From positions 50,356 to 114,355 of the IMG/VR virus record IMGVR_UViG_3300021952_000001: a stretch of DNA of 64,000 bases; one strand, written 5' to 3'. This stretch comes from a virus. Below are positions 8,138-18,310 of this stretch, in pieces; the stretch's first letter is position 1; each line of letters starts with the position of its first letter. The notes below the pieces were generated by a model that was given only the letters and a program-made list of their open reading frames with translations, did no database searches and was not told the origin of the DNA. Made by a program: the position numbers and the translations under genes.

Positions 8138-9355
8138 ATGTCTGAAAACCAAGCATTGTTAAATCAATTAGAAGACCTGCTTCGATTAAAAAGATCTAAA
8201 AAATTCTACGCTGAAAGACTTGGAATTACAGAATCTGAAGTAAATGATTTGTTAAAAGAATTGAAAGAACAGAATAACGAACCTCTACCAGAAGTTTATA
8301 ATGCTGTTACAAAGAAAGTTAATATTGACAAAGGTACATTAGAAAGTACAATTGTTTCTGACTTTGATCCAAAGGATGATATTGAACTAGCCAAATTACA
8401 TAAAATAGATCTTGACAAGTATGTTATTACAAACTACTGGTCTAAGATGTTACCAAGTGGGAAGTTTACTTCCTCAGTCTTCTCAAAAAGAAAACAAGCA
8501 GAAGATTATTCTCCCGAAGACTTTATCAAGTTTTTAGAAAACTACACACCTAGACCTCAATCAATATTTGCTGTTGATGTTGATAGTAGTAAAGAACATG
8601 TGAATGTTGAAATATCATTATCAGATTATCACTTAGCCAAAAGACATATTGATGGAGATAACAGTCCTGCTGAAAGAGCTAGACGTTATTTTAATGTTGC
8701 TGAGTCATTAATTAGAAAAGTGAGATCAATATATAACATAGACACAATTGTGTTCCCTATATCGAATGATTTCTTTCACACTGATAACTATCAACATCAA
8801 ACTACAAATGGTACACCACAGGACACTATAATGGATTATAGTTCTGAGTATGAATTAGGATTTGATATTCTAGTTAGCACTATTAACATGTTGAAAAACA
8901 ATTGTAGTAATGTAGAAGTTATATTAGTTCAAGGTAATCATGATAGAACTAAATCATTTTATCTTGCACATGCATTAGATGTGTTCTTCAAGAATAATTA
9001 TGATGTAAGATTTAAAAGAGAACATAGTGTTGTAAAAGGAATAACATTAGGTAATACATTTATTGGTTGGCACCATGGCAACTGTAAAATAGAAGATCTT
9101 CCTTTATTATTTGCTACACATCCAGATTATAGTAAAGAATTTGGTAATGCAACATTTAGAGAAGTTCATACAGGTGATAAACATCACTACATGGCTAAAG
9201 AAATTAAGGGAGTAAGAATACAACAAATGCCTAGTTTATCAGGAACTGATAGATGGCATCTAGATAGTAATTATGTACATTCAGTACGAGCAGCCCTGGC
9301 TTTAGTTTATGATTATAAACATGGAAAGGTTTGCGAGTTTGAAGAAAGAATTTAA
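8138..9355 (+). CDS. Metallophosphoesterase with N-terminal HTH-like domain
   Basis: The 405-residue protein carries the calcineurin-type phosphoesterase signature: D-x-H (D163, H165), G-N-H-D (266-269), HH (312-313) and H-x-G-D-x-x-H (344-350). These residues hold two metal ions and would cleave phosphodiesters or phosphomonoesters. The usual GD-x-x-D motif is only represented by SNDFFH (about 208-213), so activity may be altered. The first 50 residues look like a helix-turn-helix (AERLGITESEVNDLLKEL). It opens the tail-connector unit, which suggests a packaged or assembly-linked enzyme. Substrate is unknown. Confidence 0.75.
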   Translation: MSENQALLNQLEDLLRLKRSKKFYAERLGITESEVNDLLKELKEQNNEPLPEVYNAVTKKVNIDKGTLESTIVSDFDPKDDIELAKLHKIDLDKYVITNYWSKMLPSGKFTSSVFSKRKQAEDYSPEDFIKFLENYTPRPQSIFAVDVDSSKEHVNVEISLSDYHLAKRHIDGDNSPAERARRYFNVAESLIRKVRSIYNIDTIVFPISNDFFHTDNYQHQTTNGTPQDTIMDYSSEYELGFDILVSTINMLKNNCSNVEVILVQGNHDRTKSFYLAHALDVFFKNNYDVRFKREHSVVKGITLGNTFIGWHHGNCKIEDLPLLFATHPDYSKEFGNATFREVHTGDKHHYMAKEIKGVRIQQMPSLSGTDRWHLDSNYVHSVRAALALVYDYKHGKVCEFEERI

Positions 9356-9357
9356 AA

Positions 9358-10086
9358 ATGGCAACACTAAGAAAATTAGTATCGGATGTACGTTCAGTAC
9401 ATAAAATTTTATCCACTGACAGTTTGATAACTGACAGAGCTATTGCATCTGAAATTAGAAACAACTCTCTATTGTTAATCAAACGAGAAACTAATTTAAG
9501 AAAGCTCTGGGCAACTGATACTTTATTTACTACTATTCCATGTTTAGAGATGATAGAAGTACCAATCTCTGAATGCTGTGATTATGTAGATCCTTGCAGT
9601 ATAGCAAGAACAAAATATAAACTCCCACGTATCTCTGAAGGAAACTATCAGTATGTTATACAGGGAGTTTACTCTATTAATGCAATGAGTGGTCAAGGAA
9701 AGAAATTGAAAGAGATTTCAGTTAATAGATATTTGAATCTATTAAAACTTCCTATTATTAAGAAAGAAGATTATTTCTGGATTTCTAATGGTTATTTGTA
9801 TGTCACTAACCCATTGTTACAAGCTATACGATTTGTAGCATTCTTTGAAGAAGATGTTGATAATAACATCATGTATCCAGAATGTGGATGTGGAAGTGCA
9901 CAATACACTACAGAACAAATCTGTCAGAATCCATTAGATAAAGAGTTTCCTCTTCCAGGATACTTAGAACAACAGGTTCTTGAATTAACATCTAAGAAGT
10001 TATTATCTACTTATTTTAATCTTAAAACAGATGTAAGTCAAGATAATGTAGATGGCCAAGCACCAAATGCAAAACCAAATAATTAA
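9358..10086 (+). CDS. Tail ring/connector protein, crAss-like
   Basis: The 242-residue protein has a helical N-terminus (residues 1-60), a beta-rich centre with a Cys pair region (ISECCDYVDPC, about 74-84) and a helical C-terminus (LEQQVLELTSKKLLSTYFNLK). Helix-beta-helix with a final helix facing a channel is usual in ring-forming tail connectors. Its place just before two other connector-like genes and the muzzle-like gene fits the crAss-like ring-protein block. It overlaps the next start by one base (TAATG). Confidence 0.55.
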   Translation: MATLRKLVSDVRSVHKILSTDSLITDRAIASEIRNNSLLLIKRETNLRKLWATDTLFTTIPCLEMIEVPISECCDYVDPCSIARTKYKLPRISEGNYQYVIQGVYSINAMSGQGKKLKEISVNRYLNLLKLPIIKKEDYFWISNGYLYVTNPLLQAIRFVAFFEEDVDNNIMYPECGCGSAQYTTEQICQNPLDKEFPLPGYLEQQVLELTSKKLLSTYFNLKTDVSQDNVDGQAPNAKPNN

Positions 10087-10562
10087 TGAGAACAAAGATT
10101 GATTGGAGAAGTGCCAGTAAAGAAAACTATAATGACTTCTGTAAAAAGCATCCAACTATAAAGATTACATTTGATAACTGGAGAAACATTCTCTACACTT
10201 ACAATGAATCATTTAAAGAGTATGTTTTAGAAACAGGAGAGAAAGCTAAGCTTCCTTATGGTTTTGGTGAGTTTTCAATCAATAAAAAGAAAAGAAGAAG
10301 ATTAAAAGGAATAGATGGTAAGGAGTTTGTTAATCTTCCTATAGATTGGCAAAAGACAAAAGAAAAAGGTAAAGTGATTTACAATTTCAATTATCATACA
10401 GAAGGTTATTTCTTTGGATGGATGTGGTTTAAAACTACAGCTAGATTTAAAAACTCTGATCTTTGGTATTTTAAACCATCAAGACTTACATCCAGATTAC
10501 TATCGCACTATCTTAAAACCAGCGACAAGTACCAACACATTTACAAAGAATGGAAACGCTAA
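10086..10562 (+). CDS. Small basic protein of the tail-connector block
   Basis: The 158 residues are rich in Lys, Tyr and Trp, with a very basic loop (INKKKRRRLKG, about residues 63-73) and a Trp-rich strand (FFGWMWFKTTARF). This looks like the conserved small gene that sits between ring proteins in crAss-like phages, though I cannot name its role. The basic loop could face DNA or be extended like internal arms of small-ring proteins. Translation is likely coupled to the previous gene through the TAATG overlap. Confidence 0.55.
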   Translation: MRTKIDWRSASKENYNDFCKKHPTIKITFDNWRNILYTYNESFKEYVLETGEKAKLPYGFGEFSINKKKRRRLKGIDGKEFVNLPIDWQKTKEKGKVIYNFNYHTEGYFFGWMWFKTTARFKNSDLWYFKPSRLTSRLLSHYLKTSDKYQHIYKEWKR

Positions 10563-10565
10563 ACT

Positions 10566-11552
10566 ATGAGCTACTACTATAAATATGATTTCGTATCACC
10601 AGAACCTGTCTATGCCACTGTAAAAGAGGAATTAAAATCCTATTTTGATACAGGAGCAGTAGATGATCTTTTATTCCCTACTTACTTGGACAAATGTCTT
10701 AAGAAGCTAGGTAGAACTACTTATGTAATTGCGGAAGAAACTCTTTATATAGAAGACTTCCAAGCAAGACTTCCAGATAACTTTTATGCTGTAAGAGAAG
10801 CTTGGATGTGTACAGAGATTCCTCAGTACCCATATCAGTCTGCTAACTCATTCTATTCACAAGCAGCTAGTGCTACAACTATTCAAGTTAGTCCTATTGT
10901 TTATGGTGGAAATCCATGTGATAATCCATGTTCTAATCCTGAATGTCAACAATGTGATTGTAATGGTGCATGTATGCCTTTATTAGCTCAAGCTGTATAC
11001 AAAACAAATACACAGACATCTAGATCATTTAGACTTGAGTATTTACTTAAACCAGGTAATATTTCTGCTAAACAACATTGTGGTGTAGAATATACAAATA
11101 ACTGGGAGTTCTATCAAGATGCTCCTCCTGTACATGAGTTTACTCCAGGATCTGCAAGTTATGATTCATTTGATGTTAGAGATAATAAACTTGTAACTAA
11201 TTTCAGAAATGGAATTGTACATTTAGTATTCTATGCTACAGAATACGATCAAATAGGAAATCAAATGATTCCTGATAACTATCGTATTAGAGAGTATGTA
11301 GAAGCATTCATTAAATACAAAGTATTTGAAATGTTAACTAACCAAACTGTTGATGAAACATTCAATCAGTTACAACAAAAGTTAGTTTACCATAAACAGC
11401 TATATGAAGAAGCATTCATCATGGCTAGTATTGAAATCAAGAAACAAACTGCATGGGAAAAACAAAGACGAGTTAAAAATGACTTGAATAGGTTTAACAT
11501 GTACGAACTACCAAATAGAACTAATAGATACGGTAGAAGAAGAAATAATTAA
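10566..11552 (+). CDS. Tail ring/connector protein (P22 gp4-like layout)
   Basis: The 328-residue protein starts with a short N-terminal strand and helix (VKEELKSYFDTGAVDDLLFPTY), continues with the segment ARLPDNFYAVREAW, has a Cys-rich insertion (about residues 119-138, eight Cys), and ends in long helices with a basic tail (NRYGRRRNN). The motif in which the protein descends from a beta segment PDNYRIREYVEAFIKYKVFEML into a long helix is typical of tail-adaptor rings. Location directly before the muzzle-like gene supports a role in the crAss-like tail stack. Confidence 0.6.
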   Translation: MSYYYKYDFVSPEPVYATVKEELKSYFDTGAVDDLLFPTYLDKCLKKLGRTTYVIAEETLYIEDFQARLPDNFYAVREAWMCTEIPQYPYQSANSFYSQAASATTIQVSPIVYGGNPCDNPCSNPECQQCDCNGACMPLLAQAVYKTNTQTSRSFRLEYLLKPGNISAKQHCGVEYTNNWEFYQDAPPVHEFTPGSASYDSFDVRDNKLVTNFRNGIVHLVFYATEYDQIGNQMIPDNYRIREYVEAFIKYKVFEMLTNQTVDETFNQLQQKLVYHKQLYEEAFIMASIEIKKQTAWEKQRRVKNDLNRFNMYELPNRTNRYGRRRNN

Positions 11553-11559
11553 TTAAGTT

Positions 11560-14500
11560 ATGGCAAATAACACAGAAGATACAACTCCTCAAGGAAACAT
11601 CAGACAAGAGTATAAGAATGCCACTGTAGGTTTAAACTTGGACCAAACTGTTAATCAGATTAAACCAGGTACACTTACATATGCATTAAATGCTGCTGTT
11701 GAAAACTTTGATGCTAACTCAATTAATTACCAAAATGAACAAGGTAATGAGTTTTGTTTGCAGTTTCCTGAGAATCATGTATTAATTGGTACATATTTTA
11801 TTAGTGAACAAAACAAACATATTTTCTTTTTAGTAAATCCTACTGCTGACAATTATAGTTGTGAGATTGGATTCATGGATAATAATGATTGTATTTATCA
11901 AACACTTGTATCTGCTACTTGTTTAAACTTTCAAGTTGATCATCCTATACATAAAGTTGTACATAGAATTACAAATTGTACAACAGAGATATATTGGACA
12001 GATGGGTTTAATCCTAGAAGATATTTAGATATAAATAATATTCCTTATAAGTTAGCTTCAGGAAGTCCTTTATGTAATCCTATATATTCAAATGAATTAG
12101 ATTGCAATCAATTAAAGATGCAACCTAATTTTGATATTCCTCAATTAGAAGTAGATAAAATTACTACTGGAGGAAGTGTTACTGCTGGTACATATCAGTT
12201 TGCTGCACAGTATTCTGATGCATCTGGTAATGGATATACATCATTTTACTCTGTTACAAATCCAACACCTGTTGCTGACATACATATTACATCTCAAGAT
12301 TTTAATTATCCTGTAGGTAAATCTATTGTTGTTAATGTTTCACATTTAGATTTAACAGGACAATTTCAATATTTTAATCTTGCTGTAATTAAAACAGTAA
12401 ATGCAATTACATCAGTAGAGCTAATTGGTACATATTTTATTGATGGTGAAAATAGAAAGATTACTTATACAGGGCAGATTGTAGATAACATTCGTTTGTC
12501 TATTAATGATATCTTTGAAAAGTTTCCATACTATGATGTTGCTGAAGACTTAACTGCTGTACAAGATATTCTTGTATGGGATGGTCTTAAGTCTAATGAA
12601 AGAGTCAGTTATCAAAAGATAGCTAATCAAGTTTCTTTATTATGGGAAACATATAAAATTCCTAACACTGAAAATTATGCAAATGAATTAAATGCTACAA
12701 ACTTACGTGGATATCTACGTGATGAAGTGTATGCATTTGAAATTGTATTTCTTTTAAATAATGGAATGCAAACAGATGGATTCCATATTCCTGGTAGAGT
12801 ATCTACTCCATCAGATAATGATCCTATTTATGTAACTGATCCAGATTTTATTGGAGAACCTATCACTGGACATAATTATAATTATCGTTGGACAGTATAT
12901 AACACTGCTACAGTAATTGGAACTGCTACAGGAGAAAAGATAGGAAATGCCACTCCATATCAATATGGTAACTTTGCTTATTGGCAATCAGAAGAAAAAT
13001 ACCCTTGTGATGAGAATATATGGGGAGATCTTGCAGATCAACCTATTAGACATCATAAGTTTCCAGATGTATTAGTATCACCTATATATGAATCAAAAAC
13101 ATTTACAGGAAAAGATACAATGGAGATGGGTAATGATGCTGTCTATCCTATTGGTGTTAAGATAAATACAGAACAAATTAAATCATTAATAGATTCTTCA
13201 AATCTTACACAAGATCAAAAAGATAGTATTGTAGGATTTAAAATTGTACGTGGTGATAGATCTACAAATAAATCTATTATTGCAAAAGGTATTCTTAGAA
13301 ACGTAGGAAAGTATACAAGAGAAAATCAAGACTATTACTATCCTAACTATCCATATAATGATCTTAGTGCAGATCCTTTCTTAAATACAACTAATAATGC
13401 TTGGACACAGTTGTGTACAGCATTTGAAATAAATGTTTTAAAATTTAATCTTCCTGAAGATAATCCTACATATTTAGAAGTTAAGTATACAGATTGTAAT
13501 ACTAATAAAACTGCTTCTATAAAATATGATACATTAGGTTTGAAATCATTATGTTCTATAGGTGTTCCTGTTATACAAGGAATTGGTCCTAAGAATAAAA
13601 TGGATATGGTAAATGGTGGATTATATGTTCCTGCTCCAGATTGTATTGGTACAGTTGGTTATGCAGAATATGATGTTTATTACATTGCTACATCAGGATC
13701 ACATGCAGGATGGAAAGCACAGTGGAATGATCCTATCTTAGGAGTTACAGAAGTGTGGCTTCCTGGAGGATTATTTGGTGGACGTACATATGTTATTCAT
13801 ACAAGAGTAGGTACTGTTCCTCAAAACATAGATGGTAGTTCTTATTATGTAATTGATAAAACTGGTGAGGTTAGAACTACAGCATGTAAAGCTACATATC
13901 CTCAACCAGCATTAATTACAGGAGATACATTAGGTAATAGACAAATATTCAATTCACCTGAAACATCTTTTGGTCAACCGTTCTTAGGAAACATTCTTAA
14001 ATTAGAAAATGTAATGTTTGGTCAAGGTGTTGCACACTTTGTTGAAGTGAAAGGTAATGCTAAATATAAGTTACTTACTAAAGAAGCTCAAATTGATGCA
14101 CTAGATGCATCCAAAGCATTAGGAGCTGTTACTTCTACATTTAATGCATCTGCAATGTTTGCTGCATATCAATCATATCTTACTATTTACATAAATGGTA
14201 TTACAAGAAAGAACTATGCATATTCATTCAACTCTATAGCTGATTATAATTATAGTGTAGGTATTCCTAATGATACAGGAGTTAAACAAAGAGTTTTAGA
14301 AAACTCTGCTAAATATTTAATTCCAGGTGTACAATCAACAGGATCTGGAACTAAAGATTTTCCAATTAATAATTATCAAAGAGAATCATCTGTATATTTA
14401 AAAACTACTGAAGATAAATCTACATTACCTTTTCCAAGTGATAGTCCATATATGGTATCTGGAGGAACTTCTATATTAACAGAACGTTCTAGATTTACAA

Positions 14501-16455
14501 TATCAGATATAGGTAATTGTTCTACTCCGGCTAAAGAAGAAAAGATACAAGTAGTATCTTACTATGCTTCATTGAAAAATACATTTGTTAATCAATGGGG
14601 ACAGATCTATTCATATAAAACAATTGATACAGGATTTCAAAGAATGTTCAATGTAACAACTCCTTTACCTAATGTGGTATTTGGTGGAGATACATTTATT
14701 AGTAGATTTGCATTCAAAACAAAACTACCATTCTTTATTGATAATAGAGTTAATGCTCCTGATGATTCAGATATATTCTATGATGAGATTGGTAACATAG
14801 CCTATCCTAAATTTTGGCATTCTGCTAGATCTATTTTACAAGATTATAGTGGTGATACAGGAGGTGCATTACCTGCAACATTATCAAACATCATTTCATA
14901 TAAAGCTCATAATTTTGATTGTCCTAATAGTCAAGAACCTGGACCAACATCAACTCCTCCTGTTCCTGCACAAGACAATCCTAATAGAACATTTTATGAT
15001 GGATATTTCTATTTGTTTGCATATGGTATTCCTAACTTCTATTGTGAGAGTTCTTACAATACAGATCTTAGACAAGCATTTAATAATAGAGAAGGAGACT
15101 TCTGGCCACATGTAAGTAATAATATTCCTGATAACTGGGTACAAGAAAACTTTGTATCTATTAATCAAGATAATACTTACTATTATAATACAACATATTC
15201 AAAACAAAATAAAGAGGATAACTTTTCACATCTTCCTCCAGACTTTGATCCAACTAAAGCATGTTTTACAAATTATCCATTTAGAGCTATTTACTCAGAT
15301 CTTCAATCAACAGATGCTGATAATAGAGTGAATAACTGGTTAATCTATAGAGCAACATCATATTTTGATTTTCCTCAAAATTATGGCCAACTTGTATCAT
15401 TAGATGGTATTCAAAATAAAGCTGTATTAGCTAGATTTGAAAACAAGTCATTAATGTATAATAACTTGCTTACAGTGGATACAAGTAATCCACAAGCAGC
15501 TTATTTAGGTAACCCTAATTTATTTAGAGGAGCACCTCCTATTGACTTTGCAGAAACAGATCTTGGGTATGTAGGAAGTCAGAACAAGTTCTTCTTAAAG
15601 ATTCCTAATGGGCAAATAACTATTGATGCTAAAAGAGGACAAGTATTCTTAATAGAAGGTACACAAGTTCAAGACTTGTCTGCTTTTGGATTAGGAATGA
15701 ATAGATTCTTTACGGATCACTTAGCATTTGAAATACTAAGATATTACCCAGAAGTAGATACTGATAATCATTTTAATGGTGTAGGACTTCATGGTGTATA
15801 TGATAGTAAGTTTGATAGAGTAATAATTACTAAACTTGATTATATTCCTTTATATGCTAACATTTTTTATGATGCTGCATTAAAAGAATATTATATAGAA
15901 GAAGATAATATTAGAACACAAGTATTTCTTACAGATCCTGATTATTTCTGTAATAAGTCTTGGACAGTATCATTTAACTTTACAACTAAGAGTTGGATAT
16001 CATTCCATAGTTATATTCCTAATTTCTATATAGGAGAAAACAATTTCTTCTATTCAGGAATTAATGGATGTTGTGATGAGTTTGATTTTGTTGCAGGACC
16101 TTTAGTACCTGGACCAACAACTACAACCACTACAACACATGTATTAAATTGTACTATTGCAGGAACTGCTCGTGTACCTAATTGTAATTTAGATGGAACA
16201 GCTATTGAAATAGTTCCAACCACTACAACTACAACATCTAGTAGTACAACTACTACCACAACTACAGTTTATTTTAACTGTGCATCTGTTACAGCAGTTA
16301 CCACTGCAATGTCGCAAAATGTTACATATTTAGATTGTGATAGTGTGGAACAATCAGTAGATTTTAGTAATACTAGTGTAGACTTCTGTGCAACAGAAAT
16401 TATAAGTCATACATCAGAAGTAGAAATAACAGTTAATGGACCTTGTCTACTATAA
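11560..16455 (+). CDS. Muzzle/tail stabilisation-like protein with added Thr-linked domain
   Basis: The 1631-residue protein looks like the crAss-like muzzle protein, itself distantly similar to P22 gp10 tail-stabilisation proteins. Its opening (GLNLDQTVNQIKPGTLTYAL) and the long beta-propeller-like body with repeated aromatic strands (YWTDGFNPRRYLDI; FDRVIITKLDYIPL near the end) support this. After residue 1510 the protein adds two Thr linkers around a short Cys-containing segment, then a small domain (VTYLDCDSVEQSV) that matches the C-terminal domain of the fibre at 41412. So the tail tip seems to display a module shared with the fibres. Confidence 0.65.
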   Translation: MANNTEDTTPQGNIRQEYKNATVGLNLDQTVNQIKPGTLTYALNAAVENFDANSINYQNEQGNEFCLQFPENHVLIGTYFISEQNKHIFFLVNPTADNYSCEIGFMDNNDCIYQTLVSATCLNFQVDHPIHKVVHRITNCTTEIYWTDGFNPRRYLDINNIPYKLASGSPLCNPIYSNELDCNQLKMQPNFDIPQLEVDKITTGGSVTAGTYQFAAQYSDASGNGYTSFYSVTNPTPVADIHITSQDFNYPVGKSIVVNVSHLDLTGQFQYFNLAVIKTVNAITSVELIGTYFIDGENRKITYTGQIVDNIRLSINDIFEKFPYYDVAEDLTAVQDILVWDGLKSNERVSYQKIANQVSLLWETYKIPNTENYANELNATNLRGYLRDEVYAFEIVFLLNNGMQTDGFHIPGRVSTPSDNDPIYVTDPDFIGEPITGHNYNYRWTVYNTATVIGTATGEKIGNATPYQYGNFAYWQSEEKYPCDENIWGDLADQPIRHHKFPDVLVSPIYESKTFTGKDTMEMGNDAVYPIGVKINTEQIKSLIDSSNLTQDQKDSIVGFKIVRGDRSTNKSIIAKGILRNVGKYTRENQDYYYPNYPYNDLSADPFLNTTNNAWTQLCTAFEINVLKFNLPEDNPTYLEVKYTDCNTNKTASIKYDTLGLKSLCSIGVPVIQGIGPKNKMDMVNGGLYVPAPDCIGTVGYAEYDVYYIATSGSHAGWKAQWNDPILGVTEVWLPGGLFGGRTYVIHTRVGTVPQNIDGSSYYVIDKTGEVRTTACKATYPQPALITGDTLGNRQIFNSPETSFGQPFLGNILKLENVMFGQGVAHFVEVKGNAKYKLLTKEAQIDALDASKALGAVTSTFNASAMFAAYQSYLTIYINGITRKNYAYSFNSIADYNYSVGIPNDTGVKQRVLENSAKYLIPGVQSTGSGTKDFPINNYQRESSVYLKTTEDKSTLPFPSDSPYMVSGGTSILTERSRFTISDIGNCSTPAKEEKIQVVSYYASLKNTFVNQWGQIYSYKTIDTGFQRMFNVTTPLPNVVFGGDTFISRFAFKTKLPFFIDNRVNAPDDSDIFYDEIGNIAYPKFWHSARSILQDYSGDTGGALPATLSNIISYKAHNFDCPNSQEPGPTSTPPVPAQDNPNRTFYDGYFYLFAYGIPNFYCESSYNTDLRQAFNNREGDFWPHVSNNIPDNWVQENFVSINQDNTYYYNTTYSKQNKEDNFSHLPPDFDPTKACFTNYPFRAIYSDLQSTDADNRVNNWLIYRATSYFDFPQNYGQLVSLDGIQNKAVLARFENKSLMYNNLLTVDTSNPQAAYLGNPNLFRGAPPIDFAETDLGYVGSQNKFFLKIPNGQITIDAKRGQVFLIEGTQVQDLSAFGLGMNRFFTDHLAFEILRYYPEVDTDNHFNGVGLHGVYDSKFDRVIITKLDYIPLYANIFYDAALKEYYIEEDNIRTQVFLTDPDYFCNKSWTVSFNFTTKSWISFHSYIPNFYIGENNFFYSGINGCCDEFDFVAGPLVPGPTTTTTTTHVLNCTIAGTARVPNCNLDGTAIEIVPTTTTTTSSSTTTTTTTVYFNCASVTAVTTAMSQNVTYLDCDSVEQSVDFSNTSVDFCATEIISHTSEVEITVNGPCLL

Positions 16456-16464
16456 ATAAATAAT

Positions 16465-17331
16465 ATGTCACAAACAATAAACATAAAATTGACAAAGGTT
16501 GGTCCAGTTGCTGGGCCCTTTGTCATATATGATCAAGTTAATAATATCATCGCTAACAATGTATCTAAACAATCATTGATAAGTGGTGTGACATACGTTG
16601 TATCTAATTCTGTTACATCTATAAAAATAAACTCTATTGGTGATTGTACATTTTCTAAAACACACGTAATAGCTCCAATTGCAGATAACTATTATAACAC
16701 TCTTGTTGCACAAAGACTTGTTACAGGATGTGTATGGAGACATTTAACTAATATACAGTTGTATAATTCATTCTATGGAATTACAGCACCGTATATGATT
16801 GAGTATCCATTTGCATATCAGTACCAAGATGAAATATTACAAAACGTAAAAGATTATTCTAAAGCCTATAAATATCTTCCTATTCCAGATGGTGTATTTA
16901 ATTATAACACAAAAGTTGAAACAAACGATCATTGGTTTAACAAAGCTATTTTATACAATGGGCAGCAATCATCAGGATTACTTGAACTTGTTGCAAAGCC
17001 TTTACATAATCTAAAAGAATATATGTCTTATCCAAAATTCAATGTTGATAGTAAAACTATCACTTATACTAAGAGTGATAACTTTTATCAGTATAATACA
17101 TTTTGGGCATTACAGAAAAGTTCACAAGATGTGTTATTCAACACTCCTTGTACATCTCTATCATACGATAAAGTTATTAATGAAGACAATATGGACTATG
17201 GCACCAGATCATTCAGAAAAGCCCCTCTAAGAGCAAAAGAATTAAAAGTGAGACATATACTTGATAATACAAATAACATTCATATAGTGTCTCAATTCAT
17301 ATTAACACCTGCACAAATAAGTTATAAATAA
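16465..17331 (+). CDS. Tail-associated protein sharing a domain with gene at 7368
   Basis: The 288 residues divide into an N-terminal beta domain (1-68), homologous to the N-terminal domain of the protein at 7368 (shared GPF-x-x-Y, strand and turn pattern, final Ile-Asn-Ser-Ile-Gly-Asp-Cys), and a C-terminal part rich in Tyr, Asn and His that I do not recognise. The stop overlaps the next start (TAATG). It follows the muzzle-like gene, so a tail-tip or fibre-attachment role is likely. Confidence 0.55.
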   Translation: MSQTINIKLTKVGPVAGPFVIYDQVNNIIANNVSKQSLISGVTYVVSNSVTSIKINSIGDCTFSKTHVIAPIADNYYNTLVAQRLVTGCVWRHLTNIQLYNSFYGITAPYMIEYPFAYQYQDEILQNVKDYSKAYKYLPIPDGVFNYNTKVETNDHWFNKAILYNGQQSSGLLELVAKPLHNLKEYMSYPKFNVDSKTITYTKSDNFYQYNTFWALQKSSQDVLFNTPCTSLSYDKVINEDNMDYGTRSFRKAPLRAKELKVRHILDNTNNIHIVSQFILTPAQISYK

Positions 17332-18308
17332 TGGCAAAGGGTTGGTTAGACAATTTCGGTAAAGAAGATAATTATAATGATTCTCAAGCTTCTGCTCCTG
17401 AAGGATTTCAAGGGGATGGATATAGTAATGTAGGTAGAAACTATTCTCCTGCATGGAGAGGACAGTTTCAGAAAGGTGGTACAGTTTTTTTACAACCAAC
17501 TGATTCAAAATTACCATGGGCATATAATAATAAAACTAAAGATTATAATTCAGAAGTTGCTATGTCAATAGGTGGTGAAAATGGAGAACCTGCTTATTTA
17601 ATTCCTACATTTAAAAAAGGTAAGTTTTTAAAAGATCCAATTAAAGAATATAAAAAAACAGGAGAACATTTAGGTGGCCCATTTAAAAATTGGCAAGATG
17701 CAGATAAATGGGAACAAGAAGTGAGACATCCTGCTGTAGAACAACATAGATCTATTATACCTTATACGTATAGTAATATGCAAATGGGTGGTAATGTCTA
17801 TCCAGTTAATTATGTTCCTCAAGCACAAATGGGAGGAAGTCTTCCAGGAGCAACAGGAATGATGTATGCTAGAACAGGTGCTCCTAGTAAAGGTCCACGT
17901 AGAAATCAAACTGATGTTACAGATGCTTCTGCTCAGAATGGTAAAGAAATGCAATATTATCAAGAAGGATTAGATTTCAAACCAAAGACTATTAGTAGAG
18001 ATGGATCTGTAATTAAAGATGATCTTGGGCAATGGGCTCATCCAGGAGAGATAACAGAAATAGGAAGTAATAATATTACTATGGAAGGAGTTCCTTATGA
18101 TGTACTAGGTATATCTGATACAGGAGATACTAAACTTATGAAACCAGGTAAGAACTATAAGTTTAAGGGTAAAAAAGTGACTGAGTATCCTATGGCTAAA
18201 AATGGTGTAAATCAACAAGATGAAAAAAGCTTGCAACAATTAGATCAATTAACTAACTTTACAAACTACAATACCAAACAACCAGGTGGCTGGTTAGATA
18301 CATTATAA
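17331..18308 (+). CDS. Virion protein with AQNG-type motifs
   Basis: The 325-residue protein is Gly-rich and low in hydrophobics. It starts MAKGWLDNFG and ends GGWLDTL, so the tetrapeptide GWLD marks both ends. It holds two copies of the short motif A-[KQ]-N-G (about residues 201-204 and 289-292) plus QMGG copies, which recur in the next protein and in small genes at 62127-63312. A middle segment (about 45-145) with HPAVEQHRS might be a small enzyme-like domain, but I see no clear site. Probably cargo or an assembly substrate. Confidence 0.55.
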   Translation: MAKGWLDNFGKEDNYNDSQASAPEGFQGDGYSNVGRNYSPAWRGQFQKGGTVFLQPTDSKLPWAYNNKTKDYNSEVAMSIGGENGEPAYLIPTFKKGKFLKDPIKEYKKTGEHLGGPFKNWQDADKWEQEVRHPAVEQHRSIIPYTYSNMQMGGNVYPVNYVPQAQMGGSLPGATGMMYARTGAPSKGPRRNQTDVTDASAQNGKEMQYYQEGLDFKPKTISRDGSVIKDDLGQWAHPGEITEIGSNNITMEGVPYDVLGISDTGDTKLMKPGKNYKFKGKKVTEYPMAKNGVNQQDEKSLQQLDQLTNFTNYNTKQPGGWLDTL

Positions 18309-18310
18309 TT

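Noticed and set aside
14849-15115. 88-residue + strand frame inside the muzzle-like gene
   Set aside because: Overlaps a clearly coding frame throughout and has no own start context; composition is that of a shadow frame.
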